Source of the DNA: CAYNHT01 sp964397485
GTDB lineage: Bacteria; Bacillota_I; Bacilli_A; RF39; UBA660
Length of the DNA stretch: 64,000 nucleotides
Assembly: GCA_964397485.1 (NCBI GenBank)
Contig: CAYNHT010000002.1
Location: 124,001 to 188,000 of the forward strand
Direction of reading: 5' to 3'
Shown here one piece after another: positions 1-7,718 of this stretch. A program made the translations under genes and the position numbers. How positions within the stretch are numbered: position 1 is the stretch's first letter; each line of letters opens with the position of its first letter. The notes beneath the pieces were generated by a model that was not told where the DNA came from, made no database searches, and saw only the letters and a list, made by a program, of their open reading frames with translations.

Positions 1-164
1 GATTATCGCTCGATCAAGTATCTACAACTGGCAGAGTAGCACAAGGGGTAAGACTAATAAACTTAAAGAACGAGCAAAAAGTTAGTACTGTAGCTACTAT
101 AATAAAAGAAGAAGAAACAATTGAAGAATCAGAAAATTTAGAAACAAAAGAAAATAATAATTAG
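1..164 (+). CDS. gyrA: DNA gyrase subunit A, C-terminal end (partial)
   Basis: The reading frame runs from base 3 to the TAG at 162-164; the gene begins upstream of the window. The visible 53 residues contain the end of the last GyrA beta-pinwheel blade (TTGRVAQGVRLINL) followed by an acidic Glu/Asn-rich tail. GyrA is the DNA-cleaving subunit of gyrase, which introduces negative supercoils ahead of replication. Its presence at the left edge places the window next to the origin, where dnaA-dnaN-recF-gyrB-gyrA normally lie. Only the C-terminal blade can be judged, so domain completeness is unknown. Confidence 0.88.
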   Translation, partial: LSLDQVSTTGRVAQGVRLINLKNEQKVSTVATIIKEEETIEESENLETKENNN

Positions 165-166
165 AA

Positions 167-182
167 TGTTTCACGTGGAACA
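167..182. promoter_or_regulatory. parS-like centromere site 1
   Basis: TGTTTCACGTGGAACA, one mismatch from a perfect 16-bp palindrome, matches the ParB-binding parS consensus of Bacillota. It lies directly after gyrA and is one of three copies within 90 bases. ParA and ParB are encoded at 24.3-26.0 kb. Confidence 0.88.
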
Positions 183-203
183 TCAAACAAAGTATAAATC
201 TAA

Positions 204-219
204 TGTTTCACGTGGAACA
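204..219. promoter_or_regulatory. parS-like centromere site 2
   Basis: TGTTTCACGTGGAACA, identical to site 1 and spaced 37 bases from it start to start. It belongs to the same origin-proximal ParB-loading cluster. Confidence 0.88.
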
Positions 220-240
220 TTAGATAAAGTATAAAATGAA

Positions 241-256
241 TGTTTCACGTGAAACA
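241..256. promoter_or_regulatory. parS-like centromere site 3 (perfect palindrome)
   Basis: TGTTTCACGTGAAACA is a perfect inverted repeat and the best of the three parS sites. It again begins 37 bases after the preceding copy, so all three sit at regular spacing on the DNA. Confidence 0.9.
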
Positions 257-286
257 TCAAAAAAAAGTATTTTTATTTTAAAACAG

Positions 287-315
287 TTGATTAAAAAAGA
301 AAAATGGTATATATT
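287..315 (+). promoter_or_regulatory. sigma-A-type promoter of SRP RNA
   Basis: TTGATT (287-292), a 17-base spacer and TATATT (310-315). The predicted start, about 321, coincides with the base of the SRP RNA terminal helix. Confidence 0.75.
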
Positions 316-319
316 AATA

Positions 320-401
320 AAGACACGACATATATGTTTGAAATAGGTCAGGATCGGAAGATAGCAGCCTTAAAATCCTCTGTATGTGCGTGTCTTTTTT
401 T
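320..401 (+). ncRNA. ffs: signal recognition particle RNA, short 4.5S type
   Basis: The conserved SRP domain IV core GGTCAGGATCGGAAG followed by ATAGCAGCC lies at 347-369, capped by the GGAA tetraloop. The ends pair: AAGACACG (320-327) with CGTGTCTT (389-396), extended by CATA/TATG, and a T run follows to about 401, acting as terminator. The RNA is about 80 nt, so it has only the Ffh-binding hairpin and no Alu domain. A sigma-A-type promoter is positioned correctly upstream. Neighbours tadA and dnaX match the Bacillus position of scr/ffs. Confidence 0.93.
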
Positions 402-417
402 ATGGATGGTGATACTA

Positions 418-870
418 ATGGAAGAAAAATATATGTTAGAAGCATTAAAAGAAGCAAAAAAATCATTTGATAAAGGTGATGTACCTGTTGGTGCAATTGT
501 TGTTGATGAAAATAATAATATAATAGCACGAGCACATAATGAAAAAGAATTGAAAAAGATTGCAACAAAACATGCTGAAATATTAGTTATAGAAAGAGCA
601 TGTAAAAAGAAGAAGAGTTGGAGATTAGAAAAATGTACAATATATGTGACCCTAGAACCTTGTTTAATGTGTGCCGGAGCTATAATGCAATCAAGAATTC
701 ATAAAATTGTATATGCAACTAGTAATGAAAAATTTGGGTTCGTGGGAAGTATAGAAAATGTTTTAGATAATGAAAAAAATAATCATAAAGTAAAAATTAT
801 AAAAGGGGTTTTAGAACAAGAGTCTCAACAAATATTAAGAATGTTTTTTAAACAAAAAAGGAAAAGATAA
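418..870 (+). CDS. tadA: tRNA-specific adenosine deaminase TadA
   Basis: Deaminates adenosine 34 of tRNA-Arg(ACG) to inosine in the cytoplasm. The 150-residue protein has the CDA-fold zinc site: H52-A-E54 and PC82LMC85. The frame stays open upstream to 304, but that stretch is the SRP RNA gene; the ATG at 418, preceded by GGATGGTGAT, gives the normal TadA length and N-terminus (MEEKYMLEALKEAKKS). It starts 17 bases after the SRP RNA T run, so it is probably expressed by read-through. Its stop codon lies inside a terminator hairpin. Confidence 0.93.
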   Translation: MEEKYMLEALKEAKKSFDKGDVPVGAIVVDENNNIIARAHNEKELKKIATKHAEILVIERACKKKKSWRLEKCTIYVTLEPCLMCAGAIMQSRIHKIVYATSNEKFGFVGSIENVLDNEKNNHKVKIIKGVLEQESQQILRMFFKQKRKR

Positions 871-888
871 AAAATCTTTTCCTTTTAA
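856..888 (+). terminator. intrinsic terminator after tadA
   Basis: AAAAGGAAAAGAT (856-868) pairs with ATCTTTTCCTTTT (874-886). The 5' arm overlaps the tadA stop codon. An extended -10 (TGCTATAAT, 903-911) for dnaX follows. Confidence 0.7.
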
Positions 889-934
889 TATAACTTTAAA
901 AATGCTATAATATTTAAGGTAACGAGGTGAAATA

Positions 935-2623
935 ATGTATCAAGCTTTATATAGAAAATATAGACCAGCATCATTTAAAGAAGTTGTGGGCCAGGACGTA
1001 ATAGTGAAAGTATTAGAAAATGCAATAAAAAATAATAAATTAACTCATGCATATCTTTTTTCTGGTCCTAGAGGGACGGGAAAAACTAGTATAGCTAAAA
1101 TTTTCGCAAAAACTATTAATTGCTATAATATTAAAGAAGGGGTCTCTTGTAACGAGTGTGTAAGTTGTACACAAATAAATAATAAACAAAGTACCGATAT
1201 AATAGAAATTGATGCAGCATCTAATAATGGTGTAGATGAAATTAGGGAATTAAAAAGTAAAGTTAATTTAGTTCCTTCAAACAGTAAATATAAAATTTAT
1301 ATAATAGATGAAGTTCATATGTTAACAGTAGGAGCATTTAATGCTTTGTTGAAGACTTTAGAAGAACCACCCCCACATATTATTTTCATTTTAGCAACAA
1401 CAGAACCACACAAAATCCCAACAACTATACTTTCTCGCTGTCAGAGATTTGACTTTAAAAAAATTAGTGAGAATAAAATAGTTGAAAGATTAAATAATAT
1501 AGTAGTTGGAGAAAAAATACAAATCGATGAGGAATCGTTAAAAGAAATATCAAGATTAGCTGAAGGTGGATTAAGAGATGCCATAAGTATACTAGATCAA
1601 GTATTATCATATGCAGATAATAAAATAACATTGAAGGATGTACATGATGTAAACGGCACCTTACCTCAGCAAGAATTAACTGAAATGATTGAAGCGATGA
1701 TTGATAGAGATATTAATGTCATATTTAATATCATTGAAAAATTCAATGATGATGGGAAAAATTTAATAAAGGTAAGTGAAGAAATAATTTTATTTTTAAA
1801 AAATATATTAATATATAAAACAGCTCCCTCATTATTAGAACCAGAAAGTCATAGTTTATATAAAAAGATAGAAAATAAAATATCTGAAGATGAGGTTTTA
1901 ATATTAATAAAAGAAATGAATATTTCAATTAATGAAATGAAAAATAGTAGCAATCCAAAATTAATATTGGAATTATTAATTTTAAAAATAGTTAATAAAG
2001 GTAAGGTAAGGACAAAAAAGAATGAAATAGAGAAAGTACAAAAAAAAGATGAAGAACCGAAAAAAATAATACAAAAAGAAATAGTTATGGAAAAAGAAAA
2101 TAAAATCGAAAAAAACTTAACTAATGAAAAAGAAGAAGAAATATCAGATATTAGTAAAATAAAAAAGAAAATAGAAAAGATTAAGTTAATTCGAATTAAT
2201 AATGCTTTTTCTGCGATAAGCAAACAAAAACTATTAACTATTAAAAAGGATATATCAGATATTCAAAGTTTAATTTTAGATCCTGATTATGGAGAGGTAG
2301 CATCAATAATTTTAGACGGAGAACTAAAAGCATGTGGTTTGGATTATTTAATATTTGTATATAAGACTGAAAGACTGGCAGATATTTTTAATTATAACTT
2401 AATAAAAATAGAGGAAGTAATCCATAATCACGTAAAAACTCCATTTCGCGTGATTGCTACACATTCAACAGAGTGGGATAATCTAAGAAAAGAGTATAAG
2501 AGTAAGACAAAAGAATATAAATATATAGAAGAAGATTTTGATATAAAAAATATCTTAAAAAAGCCAAATGATAAAAAAGATGATATTGAACAATTGTTTG
2601 ACCAAATTATAGAATATAAATAA
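935..2623 (+). CDS. dnaX: DNA polymerase III subunit gamma/tau
   Basis: Clamp-loader ATPase subunit of the replicative polymerase. The 562 residues show the AAA+ order: Walker A GPRGTGKT at 44-51, a four-cysteine zinc module right after it (CYN...CNECVSC), the DEVH Walker B box near 124-128 and the SRC sensor motif. The C-terminal part from about 370 is Lys/Glu-rich and low in complexity, as in tau linkers, then a short tau-like domain. Start ATG 935 has GAGGTGA upstream and an extended -10 TATAAT at 906-911. It begins the conserved dnaX-ebfC-recR unit. Confidence 0.95.
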   Translation: MYQALYRKYRPASFKEVVGQDVIVKVLENAIKNNKLTHAYLFSGPRGTGKTSIAKIFAKTINCYNIKEGVSCNECVSCTQINNKQSTDIIEIDAASNNGVDEIRELKSKVNLVPSNSKYKIYIIDEVHMLTVGAFNALLKTLEEPPPHIIFILATTEPHKIPTTILSRCQRFDFKKISENKIVERLNNIVVGEKIQIDEESLKEISRLAEGGLRDAISILDQVLSYADNKITLKDVHDVNGTLPQQELTEMIEAMIDRDINVIFNIIEKFNDDGKNLIKVSEEIILFLKNILIYKTAPSLLEPESHSLYKKIENKISEDEVLILIKEMNISINEMKNSSNPKLILELLILKIVNKGKVRTKKNEIEKVQKKDEEPKKIIQKEIVMEKENKIEKNLTNEKEEEISDISKIKKKIEKIKLIRINNAFSAISKQKLLTIKKDISDIQSLILDPDYGEVASIILDGELKACGLDYLIFVYKTERLADIFNYNLIKIEEVIHNHVKTPFRVIATHSTEWDNLRKEYKSKTKEYKYIEEDFDIKNILKKPNDKKDDIEQLFDQIIEYK

Positions 2624-2639
2624 AGAAAGAGGGAATAAA

Positions 2640-2936
2640 ATGAATATTCAAGCAATGATGAAACAAGCTCAAAAATTACAAAAAGATATGATGGAAGCAA
2701 AAGAGGAGATAAATAAGACAGTATATACTGGTAGTTCATCTTTCGTTAAAGTGGAAATGAATGGTAATAAAGAATTATTAAAAGTTCAGATTGATGCAGA
2801 GGAAATAAAAAAAGATGAAATAGAGATGTTAGAAGATATGATTGTAGTAGCAATCAATGATGTGATGAAAAAAATTGACAAAGAAGTAGAGACTAAAATG
2901 GGTAAATATACACAAGGAATGCCAGGATTATTTTAA
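2640..2936 (+). CDS. ebfC: YbaB/EbfC family nucleoid-associated protein
   Basis: Small DNA-binding protein of 98 residues, usual length for the family. The N-terminus MNIQAMMKQAQKLQKDM and the later DEIEMLEDMIVVAIND helix are characteristic. It sits between dnaX and recR, the invariant bacterial position (yaaK in Bacillus), and ends 2 bases before recR. It is expected to bind DNA as a dimer; its precise role is not settled in the family. Confidence 0.93.
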   Translation: MNIQAMMKQAQKLQKDMMEAKEEINKTVYTGSSSFVKVEMNGNKELLKVQIDAEEIKKDEIEMLEDMIVVAINDVMKKIDKEVETKMGKYTQGMPGLF

Positions 2937-2938
2937 TA

Positions 2939-3538
2939 ATGAATTATCCAAGCACAATAAAAAATTTAATTGAATGTTTTAAAAAACTACCCGGAATAGG
3001 TGAAAAAACGGCTGAGAGATTAGCTTTATCAACATTAAAGATAGATAGTGAAATTTTAGATTTGTTTTCAAATTCAATAAAAGATGTAAAAACAAAAGTA
3101 AGAAGATGCAATTTATGCAATAATCTAACAGAAGAAGATATATGTGCAATTTGTAAAGATGAGACTCGTGATTCAAATACTTTATGTATAGTAGAAGAAC
3201 CAAAAAACATAGTTTTATTTGAAAAAATAGGTAAATATAAAGGTAAGTATCACGTTTTAAATGGATTAATTTCTCCATTAGATGGAATAAACCCTGAGGA
3301 TATAAACATAAATTCCTTGATTGAAAGAATTTCAAAAGAAGAAATATTAGAAGTTATTATAGCAGTAAAACCCAGTATAGAAGGGGAGACAACAGCTTTA
3401 TATATTTCAAAAATGTTAAATGGAACAAATACAGTTGTGTCAAAAATAGCACATGGAATTCCAATTGGAGCTGATATGGACTACATAGATGCTATGACTT
3501 TGGAAATGGCTCTTGAAGATAGAAAAAAAATTTCATAA
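2939..3538 (+). CDS. recR: recombination mediator RecR
   Basis: Acts with RecF/RecO to load RecA on gapped DNA. The 199 residues contain the N-terminal helix-hairpin-helix (KLPGIGEKTAERLAL), a zinc finger with Cys57, Cys60, Cys69 and Cys72, and a TOPRIM domain (LCIVEEP ... KPSIEGETTALY). Length matches the family. The start ATG lies directly after the ebfC stop, so translation is probably coupled. Confidence 0.95.
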   Translation: MNYPSTIKNLIECFKKLPGIGEKTAERLALSTLKIDSEILDLFSNSIKDVKTKVRRCNLCNNLTEEDICAICKDETRDSNTLCIVEEPKNIVLFEKIGKYKGKYHVLNGLISPLDGINPEDININSLIERISKEEILEVIIAVKPSIEGETTALYISKMLNGTNTVVSKIAHGIPIGADMDYIDAMTLEMALEDRKKIS

Positions 3539-3577
3539 ACCACTATAAAGTTCATATCATATATTGAGGTGGACAAA

Positions 3578-3766
3578 ATGGTTAAGAAGATTTTTTCATT
3601 TATACGAAAAATAATATTTAGTGCTTTTTTGTTATATGGATATAATTTAATAGCGGCTCCATTAGGTTTTATAATACCTATTAATATTATAACTGTGCTG
3701 TTATTAACTATATTAGGAATGCCTGCATTGTTTTCCTTAATAATAATATTAGTACTAGTTTTTTAA
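3578..3766 (+). CDS. bofA: BofA-like pro-sigma-K processing inhibitor
   Basis: A 62-residue integral membrane protein with two hydrophobic segments. The C-terminal half (YNLIAAPLGFIIPINI then TVLLLTILGMPALFSLI) is the BofA signature. In Bacillus, BofA in the outer forespore membrane holds the SpoIVFB protease inactive until the forespore signals, delaying sigma-K activation. The open frame starts at a GTG at 3569, but GAGGTGG at 3566-3572 is the ribosome-binding site for ATG 3578. Position after recR equals that in Bacillus (recR-yaaL-bofA), with yaaL missing. No SpoIVFB partner is visible here. Confidence 0.85.
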   Translation: MVKKIFSFIRKIIFSAFLLYGYNLIAAPLGFIIPINIITVLLLTILGMPALFSLIIILVLVF

Positions 3767-3779
3767 AAAGAGGTGATGT

Positions 3780-4739
3780 ATGTTAGATAATTTTATTAAT
3801 GATCAACCAATAGTATATAGACTTTTGAAAAATTCCAAAAAGAAGGATAAAATTTCTCATGCATATCTTTTTGAAACAAATGGATATTCAAAAACACTTG
3901 ATATTGTTATATCATTTGCCAAATATCTAGTATGTAAAAATGATTATTCTAGTGATAATAATTGTGGTGATTGCTCTATATGTAGCAGAATTGATAACAA
4001 TAATTACTTAGAATTGAAAATTATAAATCCAGATGGTTTATGGATAAAAAAAGAACAACTTGAAGAATTACAACACGAATTTAATAAAAAAGCTCTCGAA
4101 AATTCTAAAAAAATATATATAATAAATCATGCCGAGAAATTAAATACAAATGCTGCTAACTCAATATTAAAATTTTTAGAAGAACCAGAAGACAATATAA
4201 TAGCTATCTTAGTAACTGATAATATTTACCAATTATTAGATACTATCGTTTCTAGATGCCAAATAATATCGTTAAATAAAAACAAGGAAGATATTTCTAT
4301 GGTAACTAGTGTACAAAAAATTGCTAACTCTCTATTTAACGAAAAAAACAAAATAGAAAGTTATATTAATAGTGATAATAGTGTTGAAAAAATCAATAAA
4401 ATTGTAGATTTTATTATATTTTATGAAAAAAACAAAATTAATACAATTTTACACATATCAAAACTTTGGTATGAACATTTTCAAACAAAGGAAGAAATAA
4501 TGATTGCTTTTGACATAATTATACTATACTATAAAGATGTGATTAATTTCAAATTAGAACGTGAAGTTCAAACTTTTAATGATTATATAGAAAAAATACA
4601 AGAAGTTTCTAATTTAAATGAAGTCAAAGTAATCGCACAAAAAATTAGTGTTATATTAGATTTAAAAGATAAAATAATGTTAAATGTTAATAATAACTTA
4701 TTGATGGACAAGTTTATTTTATCATTAGAAGAGGTGTAA
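3780..4739 (+). CDS. holB: DNA polymerase III subunit delta'
   Basis: Clamp-loader subunit, 319 residues. It shares the DnaX-like N-terminus (SHAYLFE) and the SRC motif (SRCQIISL), and a cysteine cluster CGDCSIC is present. The P-loop is degenerate (ETNGYSKT instead of GxxGxGKT), as is normal for delta', which does not hydrolyse ATP. AAGAGGTGATGT precedes ATG 3780, 13 bases after bofA. Similarity to DnaX is confined to the AAA+ region. Confidence 0.9.
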   Translation: MLDNFINDQPIVYRLLKNSKKKDKISHAYLFETNGYSKTLDIVISFAKYLVCKNDYSSDNNCGDCSICSRIDNNNYLELKIINPDGLWIKKEQLEELQHEFNKKALENSKKIYIINHAEKLNTNAANSILKFLEEPEDNIIAILVTDNIYQLLDTIVSRCQIISLNKNKEDISMVTSVQKIANSLFNEKNKIESYINSDNSVEKINKIVDFIIFYEKNKINTILHISKLWYEHFQTKEEIMIAFDIIILYYKDVINFKLEREVQTFNDYIEKIQEVSNLNEVKVIAQKISVILDLKDKIMLNVNNNLLMDKFILSLEEV

Positions 4740-4741
4740 TA

Positions 4742-5539
4742 ATGGTAGATGTAGTGGGTGTTTCTTTAAAAGATAAAGGAAGAATATACTATTTTTTAAC
4801 TAATAATTATTCATTAAAGAAAAAAATAACGGTCATAGTTGATACTGAAAGAGGGTTGCAATTTGGCAAGGTGGAGACGGATGTAATTCAAGTTGATCCG
4901 AAAAAACTGAGGGAAACCTTAAAAAAAATAGTTAGAATTTCTTCAAAGCAAGATTATCAAAAACATAAAAAAAATATCAAAGATGCAAAGGAAACTTTGC
5001 ATACTTGTCGTGATTTGATAAAAAAACATAATTTAAATATGCAAGTTTTGGATGCTAATTATACTTTTGAAAGAGACCAATTAATGTTTTATTTTCTAGC
5101 CGACAAAAGAGTTGATTTTAGGGAACTAGCTAAAGAATTGGCCTCTATTTATAAAACAAGAATCGAGTTAAGGCAAGTTGGAGTTCGCGATAGAGCAAGG
5201 GAAACAGGTGGAGTTGGGCAATGTGGGAGGCTATTATGTTGCTCAAAATTTCTTAATGATTTTGATTCAGTTTCAATAAATATGGCTAAAAATCAAAATT
5301 TATCATTAAACCCCTCTAAAATTAATGGAGTGTGTGGAAGGTTATTATGTTGCTTGAAGTATGAAGATAATGAATATACTGAATGCCGTAAATGTTTGCC
5401 CGAAATAGGAGATATAATAAAAACTGATGAAGGATCAGGAAGAGTGATAAGTGTTGATATACTCACAAAAAAATATAAGGTAGAAGTTTCTGGGGTTGGA
5501 ATTGTAGAAATTTCTAAAAATAAATGTGGAAGTCATTAA
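4742..5539 (+). CDS. ricT: PSP1-domain protein RicT (YaaT)
   Basis: Component of the Bacillus Y-complex (RicA-RicF-RicT), which carries iron-sulfur clusters and adjusts RNase Y cleavage; in Bacillus it also promotes phosphorelay and sporulation. The 265 residues contain two diagnostic cysteine motifs, GQCGRLLCC (codons near 5215-5240) and GVCGRLLCC (near 5329-5355), and further cysteines (ECRKCLP). It follows holB by 2 bases, the Bacillus order. The last 14 bases overlap the next gene. RicA and RicF are not in this window. Confidence 0.92.
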   Translation: MVDVVGVSLKDKGRIYYFLTNNYSLKKKITVIVDTERGLQFGKVETDVIQVDPKKLRETLKKIVRISSKQDYQKHKKNIKDAKETLHTCRDLIKKHNLNMQVLDANYTFERDQLMFYFLADKRVDFRELAKELASIYKTRIELRQVGVRDRARETGGVGQCGRLLCCSKFLNDFDSVSINMAKNQNLSLNPSKINGVCGRLLCCLKYEDNEYTECRKCLPEIGDIIKTDEGSGRVISVDILTKKYKVEVSGVGIVEISKNKCGSH

Positions 5540-6245
5540 CGAATTATTAGGATACAAAAATTTATTTATAGTACAAAACACACAAATGTTTTGCTTTTCA
5601 CTAGACTCAGTTTTATTACCTAACTTTATAACAATCAACAAAAATATAAAAAAAATATTAGATATTGGATGTGGAAATGCCCCAATACCATTAATACTCT
5701 CAACAAAAACTAAGGCACAAATAATAGGTGTCGAAATACAAGAAGATGTTTATAAATTAGCGTGCAAAACAATTGATATAAACAAAAAAAATGATCAAAT
5801 ACAAATTATAAATGCAGATATAAATCAAATATATAAACAGTGGGAAAGTGATTCTTTTGATATCATAGTATGTAATCCCCCTTTTTTTAAAGCAAAAGAA
5901 AATTCCCATTTTAATTCTAGCGATTATAAAACAATTGCACGTCATGAAGTTAAATTAGATTTAGAAAAAATAATGACTGTGAGCAAAAAACTATTAAAAA
6001 ACAATGGAATAATAGGTATAGTACATAGGACTGATAGGTTAATTGATATAATTGAAAGTATGAGAAAAAATAACATTGAACCGAAAAAAATACAGTTTAT
6101 CTATCCAAAAAAAGGATTGCTATCAAATATAGTATTAGTTGAGGGAAGAAAAAATGGAAACCCTGGCTTAAAAATAATGGACGTTATATATACTCATAAA
6201 AATAATGGTGAATACAGCGAGCAAATTAAAAAAATTTTTGAATAA
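5526..6245 (+). CDS. tRNA1(Val) adenine-37 N6-methyltransferase-like protein (YabB family)
   Basis: Class I SAM-dependent methyltransferase of 239 residues: motif I DIGCGNAPIPL, then the N6-adenine motif CNPPFF. This matches YabB/TrmN6, which methylates A37 of tRNA1(Val). The start is inferred as GTG 5526, overlapping ricT by 14 bases without a clear ribosome-binding site, suggesting translational coupling. The N-terminus (NELLGYKNLFIVQ) fits YabB. Neighbours ricT and rsmI match yaaT-yabA-yabB-yazA-yabC of Bacillus, with yabA and yazA missing. Substrate assignment is by family only. Confidence 0.82.
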   Translation: MEVINELLGYKNLFIVQNTQMFCFSLDSVLLPNFITINKNIKKILDIGCGNAPIPLILSTKTKAQIIGVEIQEDVYKLACKTIDINKKNDQIQIINADINQIYKQWESDSFDIIVCNPPFFKAKENSHFNSSDYKTIARHEVKLDLEKIMTVSKKLLKNNGIIGIVHRTDRLIDIIESMRKNNIEPKKIQFIYPKKGLLSNIVLVEGRKNGNPGLKIMDVIYTHKNNGEYSEQIKKIFE

Positions 6246-6254
6246 GGTGATAAG

Positions 6255-7103
6255 ATGTCTCAAAAAAGTTATAATAATTCCCCTACTGTGTATTTAATAC
6301 CAACACCAATCGGAAATGTTGATGATATAACCATCAGGGCTATTAAAATTTTAAATGAAGTTGAAGTTATCTTTTCTGAGGATACTAGAGAAACTTTGAA
6401 ATTGTTAACTCACCTCGAGTTAAAGAAAAAATTAATAGCCAATCATATGCATAACGAAGAAAAAAACAAGGAGAAAGTGTTATATTATTTAACGTCAGGC
6501 AAATCTGTAGGAATAGTTAGCGATAGAGGTACGCCTGTTATTAGTGATCCTGGGTATGAGTTAACTAAATATGTTATAGAACAAGGGTATAATGTAGTGG
6601 GATTACCAGGACCTACTGCTTTAATCCCTGCTTTAATTGTATCGGGCCTTTCACCATTACCATTTTGTTTTATTGGTTTTTTAAATAGCAAAGAAGGTAA
6701 GCGAAAAAAAGAACTAGAAAAATATAAAAATTATGATATGACATTAGTGTTTTATGAAGCTCCTCATAGGATAATAAAAACAGTACAAAATATTATAGAA
6801 GTTTTGGGAAATAGAAAAATAAGTATTTCCCGGGAAATATCTAAAAAGTTTGAAGAAGTATATAGAGGATACGCTAAAGATGTTATTAATGAAATTATCG
6901 GTATAAAAGGAGAAATAGTAGTAGTTGTAGAAGGAAATACCAGTGTAAATGATTACTATAATTTGACAGTTATTGAACACATCAATTTATATATAAAAGA
7001 GGGATATGAATCGAAAGAAGCTATAAAAAAAGTAGCTAAAGATCGAAATTTAAATAAAAGTGAAGTTTACAGTCAATATCATAATATAAAAAGTAGAAGG
7101 TGA
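6255..7103 (+). CDS. rsmI: 16S rRNA (cytidine-1402 2'-O)-methyltransferase
   Basis: Methylates the ribose of C1402 in the decoding centre of 16S rRNA. The 282 residues carry the family N-terminus YLIPTPIGNVDDIT, SEDTRET, the glycine-rich GIVSDRGTPVISDPG and GLPGPTA motifs of the tetrapyrrole-methylase fold, and a C-terminal helical extension. AAGGTGA precedes ATG 6255. The gene ends with TGA at 7101-7103, direct evidence that TGA is a stop codon here. Confidence 0.94.
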   Translation: MSQKSYNNSPTVYLIPTPIGNVDDITIRAIKILNEVEVIFSEDTRETLKLLTHLELKKKLIANHMHNEEKNKEKVLYYLTSGKSVGIVSDRGTPVISDPGYELTKYVIEQGYNVVGLPGPTALIPALIVSGLSPLPFCFIGFLNSKEGKRKKELEKYKNYDMTLVFYEAPHRIIKTVQNIIEVLGNRKISISREISKKFEEVYRGYAKDVINEIIGIKGEIVVVVEGNTSVNDYYNLTVIEHINLYIKEGYESKEAIKKVAKDRNLNKSEVYSQYHNIKSRR

Positions 7104-7107
7104 TTTA

Positions 7108-7668
7108 ATGAAATTAGTCGTTGGTTTGGGAAATAAAGGTGAAGAATATTATAAAACCCGTCACAATGTTGGGTTTGTCGCAATTGATGCGATTACTTTA
7201 AAAAAAAATATATCAATTGATAAAGTGAAATTTGGTGGTCTATATAATGAGTCTGTTATAAATGGCGAAAAAATAATTTTCCTAAAGCCACAAAGATATA
7301 TAAATCTATCAGGTGAGGTAATAAAAAAATTTATAGATTTTTTTAAGATAGACATCGAAAATATATTAATAATTCATGATGATTTAGATTTACCATGCGG
7401 TAGTTTCAAATTAAAATATAAAGGTGGATCGGCAGGTCATAATGGACTTAAGGATATTGAAAAAAATTTAGGGACTAAGGAGTATAAAAGAATCAAAATA
7501 GGAATATCCAACAACAAGCAAATAGATACTAAGAATTATGTATTGGGTAAAGTTAATAAAGAGGAAGAGGAAAAATTGAAAATAGTGATTGATGAAATAG
7601 TAAAAATTTTTGATGATTACTTAGAAATGTCTTTCGACAATCTTATGAATAAATATAATGTAAAATAA
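7108..7668 (+). CDS. pth: peptidyl-tRNA hydrolase
   Basis: Releases tRNA from prematurely dropped peptidyl-tRNAs. The 186 residues show the family start LVVGLGNKGEEY, catalytic His19 in TRHNVGF, the DDLD motif (IIHDDLDLP) and GGSAGHNGLK. ATG 7108 has AAGGTGATT upstream. It is followed by mfd, as in Bacillus (spoVC-fin-mfd), with fin missing. Confidence 0.95.
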   Translation: MKLVVGLGNKGEEYYKTRHNVGFVAIDAITLKKNISIDKVKFGGLYNESVINGEKIIFLKPQRYINLSGEVIKKFIDFFKIDIENILIIHDDLDLPCGSFKLKYKGGSAGHNGLKDIEKNLGTKEYKRIKIGISNNKQIDTKNYVLGKVNKEEEEKLKIVIDEIVKIFDDYLEMSFDNLMNKYNVK

Positions 7669-7718
7669 GTATGATACTAAATGTATCTTTTTTTCAATAT
7701 ATGAAAGGGGGAAATCAA

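Noticed and set aside
304..417. N-terminal extension of tadA upstream to 304
   Set aside because: The region is the SRP RNA gene; TadA homology starts at ATG 418.
1743..2223. Hydrophobic antisense ORFs in dnaX
   Set aside because: They mirror the Lys/Glu-rich A+T-biased tau linker and have no ribosome-binding site or homology.
5526..5539. Frameshift between ricT and the methyltransferase
   Set aside because: Both proteins are complete; a 14-base overlap explains the join.
7671..7718. Longer Mfd N-terminus from 7671
   Set aside because: AAAGGGGG before ATG 7719 is a clear ribosome-binding site and the extra residues lack homology.
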